This document shows positions 17,197 to 27,981 of a stretch of 64,000 nucleotides of DNA, piece after piece (position 1 is the stretch's first letter; every line of letters starts with the position of its first letter). The notes beneath the pieces were generated by a model. The model was not told where the DNA came from. It searched no databases and saw only the letters and a program-made list of their open reading frames with translations. This DNA is from Paracidovorax wautersii (lineage in GTDB: Bacteria; Pseudomonadota; Gammaproteobacteria; Burkholderiales; Burkholderiaceae_C), in assembly GCF_900113035.1 (NCBI RefSeq), contig NZ_FONX01000004.1, positions 180,727 through 244,726 of the forward strand, in the 5' to 3' direction. Made by a program: the position numbers and the translations under genes.

Positions 17197-20121
17197 TCAG
17201 GCCAGCAGCTGGCGCAGCACGTAGGGCAGGATGCCGCCTGCGCGGTAGTAGTCCACCTCGATGGGCGTATCGATGCGCAAGGTCACCGACACCTCCTTCT
17301 GCGAACCATCCGCGCGGTGAATGACCAGGCGCGCCTCGCTCTGCGGGGTGAGCGCGGCATCGGGCAGCACGTCGATCACCTCGTCGCCCTTCAGGCCCAG
17401 CGATTCCCAGGAGTCGTCGCCACGAAACTGCAGCGGCAGCACGCCCATGCCGACCAGGTTGGAGCGATGGATGCGCTCGAAGCTGCGTGCCACCACGGCC
17501 TTGATGCCCAGCAGCTGCGTGCCCTTGGCCGCCCAGTCGCGGCTGGAGCCGGTGCCGTATTCCTCGCCGGCGAAGATCACGGTGGGCGTGCCGTCCGCGA
17601 TGTACTGCATCGCGGCGTCGAAGATCGGCAGCTTCTTGCCCTGCATCGGGCCGTCGCTCTGGAACAGGGTGACGCCGCCCTCTTCCCGCGAGCCGTTATC
17701 GAGCGGCGGGATCATCAGGTTCTTGATGCGCACGTTGGCGAAGGTGCCGCGCATCATCACGTCGTGGTTGCCGCGCCGCGCGCCGTAGCTGTTGAAGTCC
17801 TGCTTCATCACGCCATGCTCCAGCAGCCACTGGCCGGCGGGCGAGCTTTCCTTGATGGAGCCGGCCGGCGAGATGTGGTCGGTCGTGATGGAGTCGCCGA
17901 ACAGCGCCATGATGCGTGCGCCGCGCACGGCTTCAGAGCCTTTTTGCGCTGCAGCGCCCGCGGAATCCGCGCCCTTTGCTTCCACATCGATAGCAAAGTT
18001 CTCGAAGAAAGGCGGCTCGGCGATATAGGTGCTGGCGGGCCAGACATAGGTGTCGCCCGTCACGCCCTTGATCTTGTTCCACAGCGCGCCCGGGTCGGTT
18101 TCGACCTTGGCGTAGTTCTCCTTGAAGGCCTTGCCGTTCATGGCGTACTTCATCAGGGCGTTGACTTCGTCGCTAGTTGGCCAGATGTCGCCCAGGTAGA
18201 TGTCGCGCCCACCCTTGCCGCGGCCCACGGGCTCGGTCATCAGGTCGCGCAGCACCGTGCCGGCAATGGCGTAGGCCACCACCAGCGGCGGGCTGGCCAG
18301 GAAGTTGGCCTTGATGTTGGGGTGGATGCGCGCCTCGAAGTTGCGGTTGCCGGACAGCACGGCCGCGCACACCAGTTCGTTGCTGGTGATGGCTTCGTTG
18401 AGCTCGGGCGTCAGGTCGCCCGCATTGCCGATGCAGGTGGTGCAGCCGTAGCCCGCGAGCGCGAAGCCCAGCTTTTCCAGATAGGGCATCAGGCCGGTCT
18501 GCGTGAGGTATTCGGTGACGATGCGCGAGCCGGGCGCGAGCGAGGTCTTGATGTGCGGCTGCACCTTCAGCCCCGCTTCCACCGCCTTCTTGGCCAGCAG
18601 GCCCGCCGCCAGCAGCACGCTGGGGTTGGAGGTATTGGTGCAGCTGGTGATGGCCGCGATCAGCACGTCGCCGTTGCCCAGGGTCAGATCCGCGCCCTTG
18701 GCCTTGGCGGGCACCTGGGCGGCGGCGCTGTCCTTGGCGGCGACGGCGAGCTGGGGCTTGTTCTGCTCCATCTCCACCAGAAAGCGCGGGCCGCCGTCGG
18801 GCGCGTGCTTTTCGGCAGGTGCCGATGCCTCGTTGTCTTCACCGTGGCGGCGCACCGGGTGGCGCGTGGTCAGCAGGTCCGCGGGGCGGTTGAAGCCGCT
18901 TTCGGCCGCCGGCTTGGAGAAGAGATCGGCAAACTGCTGCGCCACCTTGCCCAGCTCGATGCGGTCCTGCGGGCGCTTGGGGCCGGCCAGGCTGGGGGTC
19001 ACGTCGCCCAGGTTCAGGCGCACCACCTGCGAATAATCGATGGCGCCCGCTTCAGGCACGCCGAAGAGGCCCTGCGCCTTGAAATAGGCCTCGAAGGCTT
19101 CGATCTCGCCCTTGGTGCGGCCCGTGCCCTTGAAGTATTCGATGGTTTTCTCATCGACCGGGAAGAAACCCATGGTCGCGCCGTATTCGGGCGCCATGTT
19201 GCCGATGGTGGCGCGGTCGGGCAGCGACAGCGTGCGCGTGCCCTCGCCGAAGAATTCGACGAACTTGCCCACCACCTTGTGGCGGCGCAGGATCTCGGTC
19301 ACGGTCAGCACCAAGTCGGTCGCCGTCACGCCTTCGCGCAGGCGGCCCGTCAACTCGAAGCCCACCACATCGGGCGTGAGGAAGTACACCGGCTGGCCCA
19401 GCATGGCGGCTTCGGCCTCGATGCCGCCCACGCCCCAGGCCACCACGCCGATGCCGTTGATCATCGTCGTGTGGCTGTCCGTGCCCACCAGGGTGTCGGG
19501 GTAATACACATCCCCCTTGGCGCGGTGCACGCCGCGCGCCAGATATTCCAGGTTCACCTGGTGGACGATGCCGAATCCCGGCGGAACGACGCCGAAGGTA
19601 TCGAAGGCCTGCATGCCCCATTTCATGAATTCGTAGCGCTCGCGATTGCGCTGGAATTCCAGCTTCATGTTCAGGTCGAGCGCTTTCTTGGTGCCGTAGT
19701 AATCGACCATGATGGAATGGTCCACCACCAGATCGACGGGCACCAGCGGCTCGATCTTCTTGGGGTTCTTGCCCAGTTTCTGGGCGGCGCTGCGCATCGC
19801 GGCCAGATCCGCCAGCAGCGGCACGCCGGTGAAATCCTGCAGCACCACGCGCGAAACGACGAACGGAATCTCATCGACACGCGCGGCAGTGGGCTGCCAG
19901 CGCGCCAATTGCTCCACATGCTCCGCCGTCACCTTGCGCCCGTCGCAATTGCGCAATACCGACTCCAGCACGATACGCAAGGACACCGGCAACCGCTGGA
20001 TGGAAGGAAACTGCTTAGCCAGCGCGGGCAGCGAATACAGCTGCCCTTTTTTCCCGGAAGCCGTCGTAAAGGACTTCAAAGTGGATGAAAACGCGTGGGC
20101 GGGCGCCTTGGAGGTGGACAT
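17197..20121 (-). CDS. acnA: Aconitate hydratase A
   Basis: 974 residues; isomerises citrate and isocitrate in the TCA cycle. The 4Fe-4S cysteines are in [13 protein letters not shown] and [10 protein letters not shown], and the swivel domain has [19 protein letters not shown] and [15 protein letters not shown]. It is longer than E. coli AcnA (about 890). One extra stretch precedes the first cluster Cys ([11 protein letters not shown] to KGADLTLG). Another of about 14 residues, between PFFENFAID and RGARIM, looks like an in-frame copy of the local short repeat. AGGAG lies at a good distance from the ATG (20121). The AT-rich upstream region includes TCTATAAATAG, a possible promoter. Confidence 0.96.
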   Translation of the reverse strand: MSTSKAPAHAFSSTLKSFTTASGKKGQLYSLPALAKQFPSIQRLPVSLRIVLESVLRNCDGRKVTAEHVEQLARWQPTAARVDEIPFVVSRVVLQDFTGVPLLADLAAMRSAAQKLGKNPKKIEPLVPVDLVVDHSIMVDYYGTKKALDLNMKLEFQRNRERYEFMKWGMQAFDTFGVVPPGFGIVHQVNLEYLARGVHRAKGDVYYPDTLVGTDSHTTMINGIGVVAWGVGGIEAEAAMLGQPVYFLTPDVVGFELTGRLREGVTATDLVLTVTEILRRHKVVGKFVEFFGEGTRTLSLPDRATIGNMAPEYGATMGFFPVDEKTIEYFKGTGRTKGEIEAFEAYFKAQGLFGVPEAGAIDYSQVVRLNLGDVTPSLAGPKRPQDRIELGKVAQQFADLFSKPAAESGFNRPADLLTTRHPVRRHGEDNEASAPAEKHAPDGGPRFLVEMEQNKPQLAVAAKDSAAAQVPAKAKGADLTLGNGDVLIAAITSCTNTSNPSVLLAAGLLAKKAVEAGLKVQPHIKTSLAPGSRIVTEYLTQTGLMPYLEKLGFALAGYGCTTCIGNAGDLTPELNEAITSNELVCAAVLSGNRNFEARIHPNIKANFLASPPLVVAYAIAGTVLRDLMTEPVGRGKGGRDIYLGDIWPTSDEVNALMKYAMNGKAFKENYAKVETDPGALWNKIKGVTGDTYVWPASTYIAEPPFFENFAIDVEAKGADSAGAAAQKGSEAVRGARIMALFGDSITTDHISPAGSIKESSPAGQWLLEHGVMKQDFNSYGARRGNHDVMMRGTFANVRIKNLMIPPLDNGSREEGGVTLFQSDGPMQGKKLPIFDAAMQYIADGTPTVIFAGEEYGTGSSRDWAAKGTQLLGIKAVVARSFERIHRSNLVGMGVLPLQFRGDDSWESLGLKGDEVIDVLPDAALTPQSEARLVIHRADGSQKEVSVTLRIDTPIEVDYYRAGGILPYVLRQLLA

Positions 20122-20159
20122 GAGAACTCCTGTGGGAAGAGAATGAAACTATCGGTCTT

Positions 20160-20532
20160 TTAACTTCTATTTATAGACACTACGGAACTTTTATCGATAG
20201 CCCGTTTGCATAAATCGGCAGCCGATTGCCGCGTCACATCCAGGCTTCGCCGCTGAATATGCTCGCCGATGAGCCGCCTCATCGCACGCTCGCGATGCAT
20301 AAGCCCTGCTGCAACCATGGCGCCAACGCCGGCAAGCGGCTCCTCCAGCAGGCATCGGCAAAGAAATCGGGACGACCGAGCATGCCCTTCGGCTCCTGTG
20401 AGGCAAACATTCTCGCGCCGAACGCGCACAGGCGGTGTCAGCGAAAGCCTTGCGGCCCTCATAGCCCATCGAAAATCCACAAACCAGCCCTGCAACGGCC
20501 CGCCGCAGAGATCGAGCATTCCTCAGCGCAAA
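20160..20532. other. Gap between acnA and the H-NS-like gene; no supported gene
   Basis: About 370 bp upstream of acnA. The acnA-proximal 40 bp are AT-rich and probably hold its promoter. The rest has open frames on both strands with no recognisable domain and no ribosome binding site that I trust. A run of short CTATCG/CGATAG motifs near 20150-20200 may be regulatory. Confidence 0.4.
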
Positions 20533-20565
20533 TAAAAAAGCCTGCCGTTGCCGGCAGGCTTTCAA
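20533..20565 (-). terminator. Rho-independent terminator of the H-NS-like gene
   Basis: AAGCCTGCCG (20538-20547) pairs with CGGCAGGCTT (20552-20561) over a TTGC loop. On the minus strand the stem is followed by TTTTTTATTT. It lies about 75 bp beyond the stop of the H-NS-like gene. Confidence 0.85.
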
Positions 20566-20636
20566 GCTTCACATCGATGCAATGGCACGGCGTCACGCCG
20601 CACCATACCGCCGGTGAATCGGCGGGCATTCGTCCA

Positions 20637-20936
20637 TCAGATGGCGAATTGCTCGCGGTTTTCGTTCTGGATCCACTTAGGAGCCTTGCCGCGGCCGGTC
20701 CAGGTCTGGCCCGTGGCGGGATTGCGGTATTTGGGCGCAACCTTGGTGCCGCTGGTGGAAGAGGCACGCGTGGAAGAACGACCTGCGGGGAAAACATCCT
20801 GAGCGGTCAGGCCATATTCAGCGACCAGGCTGCGCACTTGCGCAACTGCATCCGACAATTCGCGGCGGCGGGCTTCGCTGATCTGCTGCTCCAGGGCTTC
20901 ACGCTGCTTGAGAAGTTCTTTATAGCTGGTGGTCAT
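20637..20936 (-). CDS. H-NS family nucleoid-associated protein
   Basis: 99 residues. The N-terminal half is a charged coiled coil for oligomerisation (YKELLKQREALEQQISEARRR). The C-terminal half is the AT-DNA-binding domain with PKYRNPATGQTWTGRGKAPKW, the signature of betaproteobacterial H-NS proteins. It silences AT-rich and horizontally acquired DNA. The gene stands alone with its own terminator, and TATAAT lies about 37 bp upstream of the start. No strong Shine-Dalgarno is visible. Confidence 0.93.
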   Translation of the reverse strand: MTTSYKELLKQREALEQQISEARRRELSDAVAQVRSLVAEYGLTAQDVFPAGRSSTRASSTSGTKVAPKYRNPATGQTWTGRGKAPKWIQNENREQFAI

Positions 20937-20972
20937 GGTGTGATATGTGACACGGTTTGGGAAGAGGTGCGA

Positions 20973-20978
20973 ATTATA
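20973..20978 (-). promoter_or_regulatory. -10 hexamer upstream of the H-NS-like gene
   Basis: TATAAT on the minus strand, 37 bp before the ATG at 20936, in an AT-rich patch. No good -35 is present at the standard distance. Confidence 0.4.
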
Positions 20979-21241
20979 AGAAGGAATGTGAGTCCCGTTA
21001 GCGCCCCAAGGTCTTCTCGATTCGCGGAATTACCGAATTCCATTAGACAAACGCAGAAATGGGGAGAAATTCAGCAGCAGGGGTTTCAGTGTCGGGGGGC
21101 GCCTCACCCCACAACCCGGTTAACTCCCGCCAGGGCCAGGCGCCCAGAAGCCCTTCGATCCCGGATGATGGGCGCGTTCAGCAAATGGCGGAACGCGCAA
21201 AATCACGGCCCACACTGCAACCCACATCCAAGAAACCAACG

Positions 21242-22084
21242 ATGGCGATTTACTGTATTGGCGACATCCAGGGCTGCGACGCCGCCCTGGGCCGGCTGCT
21301 GGCCCATGTCGATTTCTCCCCCAGCCGCGACACTGCCTATCTGGTCGGCGACCTGGTCAATCGAGGCCCGGCATCGGCCGATGTGCTGCGGCGCTGCATG
21401 CAGGCGGGCGACAGCATCCGCGTCCTGCTGGGCAATCACGACCTGCATCTGCTGGCCGCCGCGCACGGCGCCCGCAAGCCCTCACGCAAGGACACGCTCG
21501 ACACCGTGCTCCAGGCGCCGGACCGCGAAGCCCTGCTCCAGTGGCTACGGCAACAACCCCTGGCGCGGCGGCTTCGCCATGCGGGCGAGGACCTGCTCAT
21601 GGTCCATGCGGGCGTGCTGCCCTGCTGGACGGCCGATGACGTGCTGGCGCTGGCAGGCGAAGTGGAATCCGTGCTGCGCGGCCCCGGCCTGCCGGACTTT
21701 CTGCATTCCATGTACGGCAACGCGCCCGACCGCTGGAGCGATGCGCTGCAGGGCACCGACCGGCTGCGCGTGATCGTGAACGCCTTGACCCGGCTGCGTT
21801 TTTGCACGCCCGAGGGCGTGATGGACTTCGAAAGCACGGAATCCGCCGCGGAGGCGCCGGAAGGGCTGCTGCCCTGGTTCGACGCGCCGGGGCGGCGCAC
21901 CGCCGGCACGCTGATCGCCTTCGGCCACTGGTCCACCCTGGGCTGGATGGACCGCCCGCAATTGCTGGGGCTGGATACCGGCTGCGTCTGGGGCGGCTGC
22001 CTGAGCGCGGTGCGGTTCGGCGCCACGCTGGCCGACCGCGAACATCTGGAAGTGGGCTGCGAACAGGCCCAGGTGCCGGGCTGA
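21242..22084 (+). CDS. apaH: Symmetrical bis(5'-nucleosyl)-tetraphosphatase
   Basis: 280 residues. Hydrolyses Ap4A to two ADP, and also decaps NpnN-capped RNAs. The metallophosphatase motifs are complete: IGDIQGC, VGDLVNRGP, LLGNHDLHLL, MVHAGVLP and FGHWSTLGW. The start at 21242 (MAIYCIGDIQG) is fixed by the first metal motif. The frame is open for another 60 codons upstream, but those residues are unlike the family. It converges on rhlE with a gap of about 75 bp. Confidence 0.95.
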   Translation: MAIYCIGDIQGCDAALGRLLAHVDFSPSRDTAYLVGDLVNRGPASADVLRRCMQAGDSIRVLLGNHDLHLLAAAHGARKPSRKDTLDTVLQAPDREALLQWLRQQPLARRLRHAGEDLLMVHAGVLPCWTADDVLALAGEVESVLRGPGLPDFLHSMYGNAPDRWSDALQGTDRLRVIVNALTRLRFCTPEGVMDFESTESAAEAPEGLLPWFDAPGRRTAGTLIAFGHWSTLGWMDRPQLLGLDTGCVWGGCLSAVRFGATLADREHLEVGCEQAQVPG

Positions 22085-22160
22085 AGAGCGGGCCGGGGTT
22101 AGCGGCGCGGGGGCGAGGGCTTTTTCAAGCGCCGAGCCCCCCGCCCCTCTCAACTCCGAG

Positions 22161-23612
<1,452 letters not shown>

Positions 23613-23722
23613 TTGAGCCTTCTATTGTCGCACCAGGGCGTGACAGGGCCGTTTTTTACTGCAAAAGGCAGTGTCAAGCTGTGGCGCAGGCGATGCAAAG
23701 GCGCTGGGAATCCACGCCTCAA

Positions 23723-23739
23723 GCTATTAAATCAATAGC
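23723..23739. repeat. GCTAT-N-ATAGC intergenic palindrome
   Basis: GCTATTAAATCAATAGC: perfect 6-bp arms around an A/T-rich centre, between rhlE and the ypfJ-type gene. It is the core of the dispersed repeat family, preceded by GCCTCAA and followed by CCAAGCG, a degenerate AGCGCTTGG-like motif. Confidence 0.7.
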
Positions 23740-23816
23740 ACCAAGCGACCACCCAGCATGGGCTGCAGGCCCACAGGGCGCCAGAACGCCTTTGCGGCAT
23801 GCCTGAGCGGGGTGGC

Positions 23817-24707
23817 TTACAGCGTGCGAGCCGAGAAGGTGTCGCAGCTCTTGACGCTGCCGGTCTGCAGCCCGGTCTGGAACCAATGCTGGCGCTGGGC
23901 ACTGGTGCCGTGGGTGAAGCTGTCGGGCACGACGGCGCCGCCGCCCGCGCGCTGCAATGCGTCGTCGCCGATCTTGGAGGCGGCGTTCATCGCCTCTTCC
24001 ACATCGCCCTGCTCCAGGATCTGGCGGGCATTCTGCGCATGGTGCGCCCAGACGCCAGCGAAGCAGTCCGCCTGCAGTTCCAGCCGTACCGAGAGGTGGT
24101 TGTATTCGACCTGGCTGACGCGCCCGCGCATCTGGTCCACCTTCTCGCTGATACCCAGCAGATTCTGCACGTGGTGCCCCACTTCATGGGCGATGACGTA
24201 GGCCTGGGCGAAGTCGCCGGGCGCGCCCAGCTGGTTCTTCAGGGTCTGGTAGAAGGCCAGGTCGATATAGACCTTGTGGTCCGCCGGGCAGTAGAAAGGC
24301 CCCATGGCCGACTGCCCCAGACCGCAGGCCGTGGGGGTGCGGCCACGGAACAGCACCAGCTTGGGCTGCTCGTAGGTGCCTCCACCCTTGCGGAAGATGT
24401 CGCCCCAGACGTCTTCGGTGTCCGCCAGCACGGTCGAGACGAAGCGCGCCATGTTGTCGTCTGCCGGCGGCTTGTGGGCAGGCACCTGCGGCTGCTGCGG
24501 CTGCACCTGCGCGGGCGAACCGCCGCTCAGCAAATTCAGCAGCGTGATCGGGTTGATGCCGAAGATCCACCCGCCCAGCAGCGCCACCACGATGGTGCCG
24601 ATGCCGATGGTGCGCCCGCCGAACACGGGCGAGCCACCGCCGCCACCGCCGTCGCTGTCGCGCCGGTCCTCCACATTGTCCGATTCCCGATTGCCTTCCC
24701 ACCGCAT
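23817..24707 (-). CDS. ypfJ: Neutral zinc metallopeptidase (YpfJ family)
   Basis: 296 residues from the ATG at 24707 (MRWEGNRES), which has GGAGT just upstream. The order is a polar N-terminus with a Gly run, one membrane helix (IGIGTIVVALLGGWIFGI), then a periplasmic peptidase domain. The zinc motif is HEVGHHVQ, with a downstream ELQADCFAGVWAH supplying the third ligand. This is the YpfJ/UPF0757-type layout. Physiological substrate is unknown. The C-terminal TSAQRQHWFQTGLQTG is a family signature. Confidence 0.93.
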   Translation of the reverse strand: MRWEGNRESDNVEDRRDSDGGGGGGSPVFGGRTIGIGTIVVALLGGWIFGINPITLLNLLSGGSPAQVQPQQPQVPAHKPPADDNMARFVSTVLADTEDVWGDIFRKGGGTYEQPKLVLFRGRTPTACGLGQSAMGPFYCPADHKVYIDLAFYQTLKNQLGAPGDFAQAYVIAHEVGHHVQNLLGISEKVDQMRGRVSQVEYNHLSVRLELQADCFAGVWAHHAQNARQILEQGDVEEAMNAASKIGDDALQRAGGGAVVPDSFTHGTSAQRQHWFQTGLQTGSVKSCDTFSARTL

Positions 24708-24807
24708 GCCATCACTCCGTTCATTCGCCGATGGCGCGGATATTAAGCCCGCCCGAGCAACGACCCACACCTGCGGCCAGGCAAACAGCCGGGCAGCAAC
24801 CGGTGCG

Positions 24808-25050
24808 TCATTGCGTGAGGCTGGCGGGGCGCAGGTCAGCCGTTGACGTGACCTGCACGGGCTCCGACTTCAGGATGGTTTGGGCCGCCTGGCGCTCACT
24901 GGCCCGCTCCACCTGCCCGTTCAGCACCATGCCCAGTGCCGCGATCTGCACTGCGATGACGACACCGCCGATCGCCATGACCCAGATGCGGGCCGCCGAA
25001 GGCGCCGTGGCTTGCTGGGTGGATTCGGGAGACGTTTCGATCGCCGGCAT
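24808..25050 (-). CDS. Small single-pass membrane protein, unknown
   Basis: 80 residues from an ATG at 25050 with a very good ribosome binding site (GAGGAG, 7 bp upstream). A Thr/Ser/Ala-rich N-terminus precedes one membrane helix (IWVMAIGGVVIAVQIAALGMVL). A charged, probably periplasmic tail follows (VERASERQAAQTILKSEP). I recognise no family. It lies between two other minus-strand genes and may be co-transcribed with the one at 25120-25527. Confidence 0.6.
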   Translation of the reverse strand: MPAIETSPESTQQATAPSAARIWVMAIGGVVIAVQIAALGMVLNGQVERASERQAAQTILKSEPVQVTSTADLRPASLTQ

Positions 25051-25119
25051 GGAAGGCTCCTCGTGCAGTGTGTAGTAACGCCGAGAATGCTAGAAGCCTC
25101 TTGTTACGCCATCTTGAGG

Positions 25120-25527
25120 TCACGATCCCATGCGTTCGTAGGATGACTGCGCATGCGTCAGGCTGGCGGGGCCGGCTTGGCCCAGATCCTCAGCCACGGG
25201 CTGCTGGCAACCGGCGTCCCGCGACAGCGCCCCCGGGAAATAGGCAGCCAGCTGCGCCACCAGGGCCTGCAGCGCCACGTCGCCCGTGATGGCCTGGGCT
25301 CGCTCGAGCTGCTGCACCGCATAGCTGCGGTCGCCGAGCATCATGGACGCACTCACGCACTTGCCATGAGCCGCCATGCGCAAAAGGAATTCGTCCAGGG
25401 TGTATGCCGGCCAGTAGACGTGCGCGCATCGGGCACTGCCCCGTGCCACGTCGGACGGCATGGATGGCTGCGCGGACAAGGTGCCAGATGATTCAGACCG
25501 GAGCGTGGACTGGAGGAAAGCGAGCAT
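25120..25527 (-). CDS. Hypothetical protein, unknown
   Basis: 135 residues with no recognised domain. The middle part (YWPAYTLDEFLLRMAAHGKCV and RSYAVQQLERAQAITGDVALQALVAQLAAYF) looks like amphipathic helices of a folded protein; both ends are Ser/Ala-rich. A weak GAGG lies 9 bp before the ATG. It is followed on the same strand by the small membrane protein gene after 70 bp. I have no functional hypothesis. Confidence 0.5.
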   Translation of the reverse strand: MLAFLQSTLRSESSGTLSAQPSMPSDVARGSARCAHVYWPAYTLDEFLLRMAAHGKCVSASMMLGDRSYAVQQLERAQAITGDVALQALVAQLAAYFPGALSRDAGCQQPVAEDLGQAGPASLTHAQSSYERMGS

Positions 25528-25676
25528 GGCGGCGACCTCGTAAAGGCTGGATACGGGCCGCTTTCGGATGGTCCGTGCAGCCCTTCGATGCCTTCATCCT
25601 AGGCCACGCGCCCTGGGCGGTTCATGCGGTGCCGCCCCGTCGCGATGTAGGACGGCGGCGGTCCGCAGGCCCCTCA

Positions 25677-25944
25677 GAACGTGTTCACGATCTCGCAGGG
25701 GATCGCGTTGGAGCGCAATCGGGATGAGTGGATGCTTCGGATGCACCGCATGGACTCATGTCCATGCAAGCAGCCGGGGCCTCCAATCGCCCGATTTCGC
25801 TCCAACCCGAAGGGCAGCGGTGTGGGCGGGCGGTCTGCGGCGTTGCGGCGCTTGTGGATAGCAGTGCTATCCACTGCGCACCGCGCCTTGCATCCCATCC
25901 CGCCGACGTAGCTGCGCGACCCCTGGGAGATCGCAAACACGTTC
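25677..25944. mobile_element. 268-bp MITE-like element, copy 2
   Basis: Same length and order as copy 1, differing by about a dozen bases in a hand comparison. The left terminal repeat is identical (25677-25694); the right one has two changes (GAGATCGCAAACACGTTC). It is flanked by TCA on both sides (25674-25676, 25945-25947). The right TCA is the reverse of the dcd stop codon, so the element inserted exactly at the end of that gene. Several changes cluster near 25905-25925 and break the outer stem of the second hairpin, while the inner GTGGATAGC/GCTATCCAC stem is kept. Confidence 0.85.
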
Positions 25945-26511
25945 TCAGGCCTTGGGCAGCGTGACGCCGATCTGCCCCTGGTACTTGCCGCCACGGTCCT
26001 TGTAGCTGACCTCGCAGACTTCGTCGCTTTCAAAGAACAGCACCTGGGCGCAGCCCTCGCCCGCATAGATGCGCGCAGGCAGCGGCGTGGTGTTGCTGAA
26101 TTCCAGCGTCACATAGCCTTCCCACTCGGGCTCGAAGGGCGTGACGTTCACGATGATGCCGCAGCGCGCGTAGGTGCTCTTGCCCAGGCAGATGGTCAGC
26201 ACGTTGCGCGGAATGCGGAAGTACTCCACCGTGCGCGCCAGCGCGAAGCTGTTGGGCGGGATGATGCAGCTGTCGCCGTGGAAATCGACGAAGCTCTTTT
26301 CGTCGAAATGCTTGGGGTCCACCACCGTGCTGTGGATGTTGGTGAACACCTTGAATTCCGGCGCGCAGCGGATGTCGTAGCCGTAGCTGCTGGTGCCGTA
26401 GCTGATGATCTTGCGGCCCTCGCGCTCACGGATCTGGCCGGGCTCGAAGGGCTCGATCATCCCGTGCTGCTCCGCCATGCGGCGGATCCACTTGTCGCTT
26501 TTAATGGTCAT
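25945..26511 (-). CDS. dcd: dCTP deaminase
   Basis: 188 residues, exactly the usual length. Converts dCTP to dUTP, feeding dUTPase and thymidylate synthesis. Family motifs are [51 protein letters not shown] (with the catalytic Glu region) and the closing [16 protein letters not shown]. The start at 26511 ([13 protein letters not shown]) is the conserved one; a longer frame exists upstream but has no family similarity. The TGA stop is also the target duplication of a 268-bp element, so the protein ends normally despite the insertion. Confidence 0.97.
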   Translation of the reverse strand: MTIKSDKWIRRMAEQHGMIEPFEPGQIREREGRKIISYGTSSYGYDIRCAPEFKVFTNIHSTVVDPKHFDEKSFVDFHGDSCIIPPNSFALARTVEYFRIPRNVLTICLGKSTYARCGIIVNVTPFEPEWEGYVTLEFSNTTPLPARIYAGEGCAQVLFFESDEVCEVSYKDRGGKYQGQIGVTLPKA

Positions 26512-26577
26512 TGCTTTACTCCTGCAGCCTATTCTAGGGTGGGGGCCTGCGCCGGCCCCCACCGCCCATACCCTGGC

Positions 26578-26600
26578 GATGCTATTACAAAAATAGCATC
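26578..26600. repeat. GCTAT-N-ATAGC intergenic palindrome
   Basis: GATGCTATT (26578-26586) pairs with AATAGCATC (26592-26600) around an A/C-rich centre, between guaD and dcd. It is followed by AGGCCCTTGA. Member of the dispersed repeat family. Confidence 0.65.
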
Positions 26601-26632
26601 AGGCCCTTGATTCACCTGCGCTGCGGGGACAA

Positions 26633-27907
26633 TCAGGCAATGACCGTGCGCTCGATGACCCGGTCGTCGCCCAGCACGATCAGCGCGAACAACAGCTCTT
26701 CCAGGCTGGCAGCCTGCGAGGTCTTGCGCGCCAGCAAGGGCGTGGCCTGCGGGTTCAGCACGACGAAGTCGGCTTCGGTGCCGGGCTGCAGCGTGCCGAC
26801 CACGCCCTCCAGCCCCAGCGCACGCGCGGCACCGCCCGTGTGGCGCCACCACAGCTGCTGAGGGCTCAGGCTCACGCCGGGCTTGGTCTGGCCTTCACGC
26901 CCCACGTAGTAGGCCGCCAGCATGGTGTGGAACGGGCTGAAGCTGGTGCCGCCGCCCACGTCGCTGGCCAGGCCGTGCTCGAAACCGATGCGGGCCGCGC
27001 CCTCGTAATCGAAGAAGCCGCTGCCCAGGAACAGGTTGCTGGTGGGGCTCACAGCCGCAGCCGTGCCCGTATCGCGCATCAACGCCCTGTCTTCATCATC
27101 GAAATGAATGCAATGGGCATAGACGGCGCGCCGGCGCATCAGCCCGAAATCATCATAGACCGACAGATAGCTGCGCGCCGCCGGGAACAGCTCGCGCACC
27201 CAGCGCACCTCGTCCAGGTTCTCGGCCACGTGCGACTGGATCCACACATCGGGGTACTGCGCCGCCAGCTCGCCCGCACCGCGCAGCTGCGCCTCGCTGC
27301 AGGTGGGCACGAAACGCGGCGTGATGGCATAGCCCAGCCGGCCCTGCCCGTGCCAGCGCCGGATGAGCGCCTCGGTATCGATCAGCGATTGCCGCGTCTC
27401 ATCGCGCACGCCGTCGGGCGAGTGCTGATCCTGCAGCACCTTGCCAGCGATGAGCCGCAGGCCGCGCCGCTGCGCGCCAGCCATCAGGGCATCGACGGAG
27501 GCCGGGTGCGAGGTGGCGAAGGTCAGCGCGGTCGTCACGCCATTGCGCAGCAACTCGTCCAGGAAGACCTCGGCCACCTCGGCCGCATAGGCCGGATCGG
27601 CGAAGCGCGATTCGTGCGGGAAGGTGTAGTTTTCCAGCCAGGGCAGCAATCCTTCCGCAGGCGATCCGATCACGTCGGTCTGCGGGAAGTGGATATGCAT
27701 GTCGATGAAGCCGGGGGCGATGATGCGGCCGGGCCAGTGGGTGACCGGCCGCGCTCGCCATTCCGAGGGCAGTGCAGACCAAGCGCCAGAAGCCACGACC
27801 TTGGCCGGCCTGTGATCAGCATCCACCGCGAGGAAAGCGTCGGACTCAAAGACCGCTTCACCAGTGTGAGAGAAGCGAAGAAGTGCGGAACGGTAAATGT
27901 GCAGCAT
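26633..27907 (-). CDS. guaD: Guanine deaminase
   Basis: 424 residues. Deaminates guanine to xanthine in purine salvage or catabolism. Amidohydrolase metal motif PGFIDMHIHFPQ near residue 68, later metal ligands in WIQSHVAENLDEVRW and YAHCIHF, and the catalytic Asp in LASDVGGGTSFS. The N-terminal composite beta domain (HIYRSALLRF) matches the family, and the ATG at 27907 is at the expected place. Divergent from the pilin operon across about 75 bp. Confidence 0.93.
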   Translation of the reverse strand: MLHIYRSALLRFSHTGEAVFESDAFLAVDADHRPAKVVASGAWSALPSEWRARPVTHWPGRIIAPGFIDMHIHFPQTDVIGSPAEGLLPWLENYTFPHESRFADPAYAAEVAEVFLDELLRNGVTTALTFATSHPASVDALMAGAQRRGLRLIAGKVLQDQHSPDGVRDETRQSLIDTEALIRRWHGQGRLGYAITPRFVPTCSEAQLRGAGELAAQYPDVWIQSHVAENLDEVRWVRELFPAARSYLSVYDDFGLMRRRAVYAHCIHFDDEDRALMRDTGTAAAVSPTSNLFLGSGFFDYEGAARIGFEHGLASDVGGGTSFSPFHTMLAAYYVGREGQTKPGVSLSPQQLWWRHTGGAARALGLEGVVGTLQPGTEADFVVLNPQATPLLARKTSQAASLEELLFALIVLGDDRVIERTVIA

Positions 27908-27981
27908 CCCACAAGCTTACCGGCAGCCTCACGCCAGCCCAACGGTCAGACAGAACCGACGAACGGCTGAGAGGTGACGAC

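Noticed and set aside
12149-20088. Very long open frames on the plus strand (about 1019 residues from 12149 and about 994 from 17104)
   Set aside because: They are antisense to the GGDEF-EAL and acnA genes, are His/Gln/Arg-rich nonsense, and arise because GC-rich genes rarely contain stops in the complementary frame.
20160-20519. 119-codon minus-strand frame upstream of acnA
   Set aside because: No domain, no convincing ribosome binding site, and part of it lies over the likely acnA promoter.
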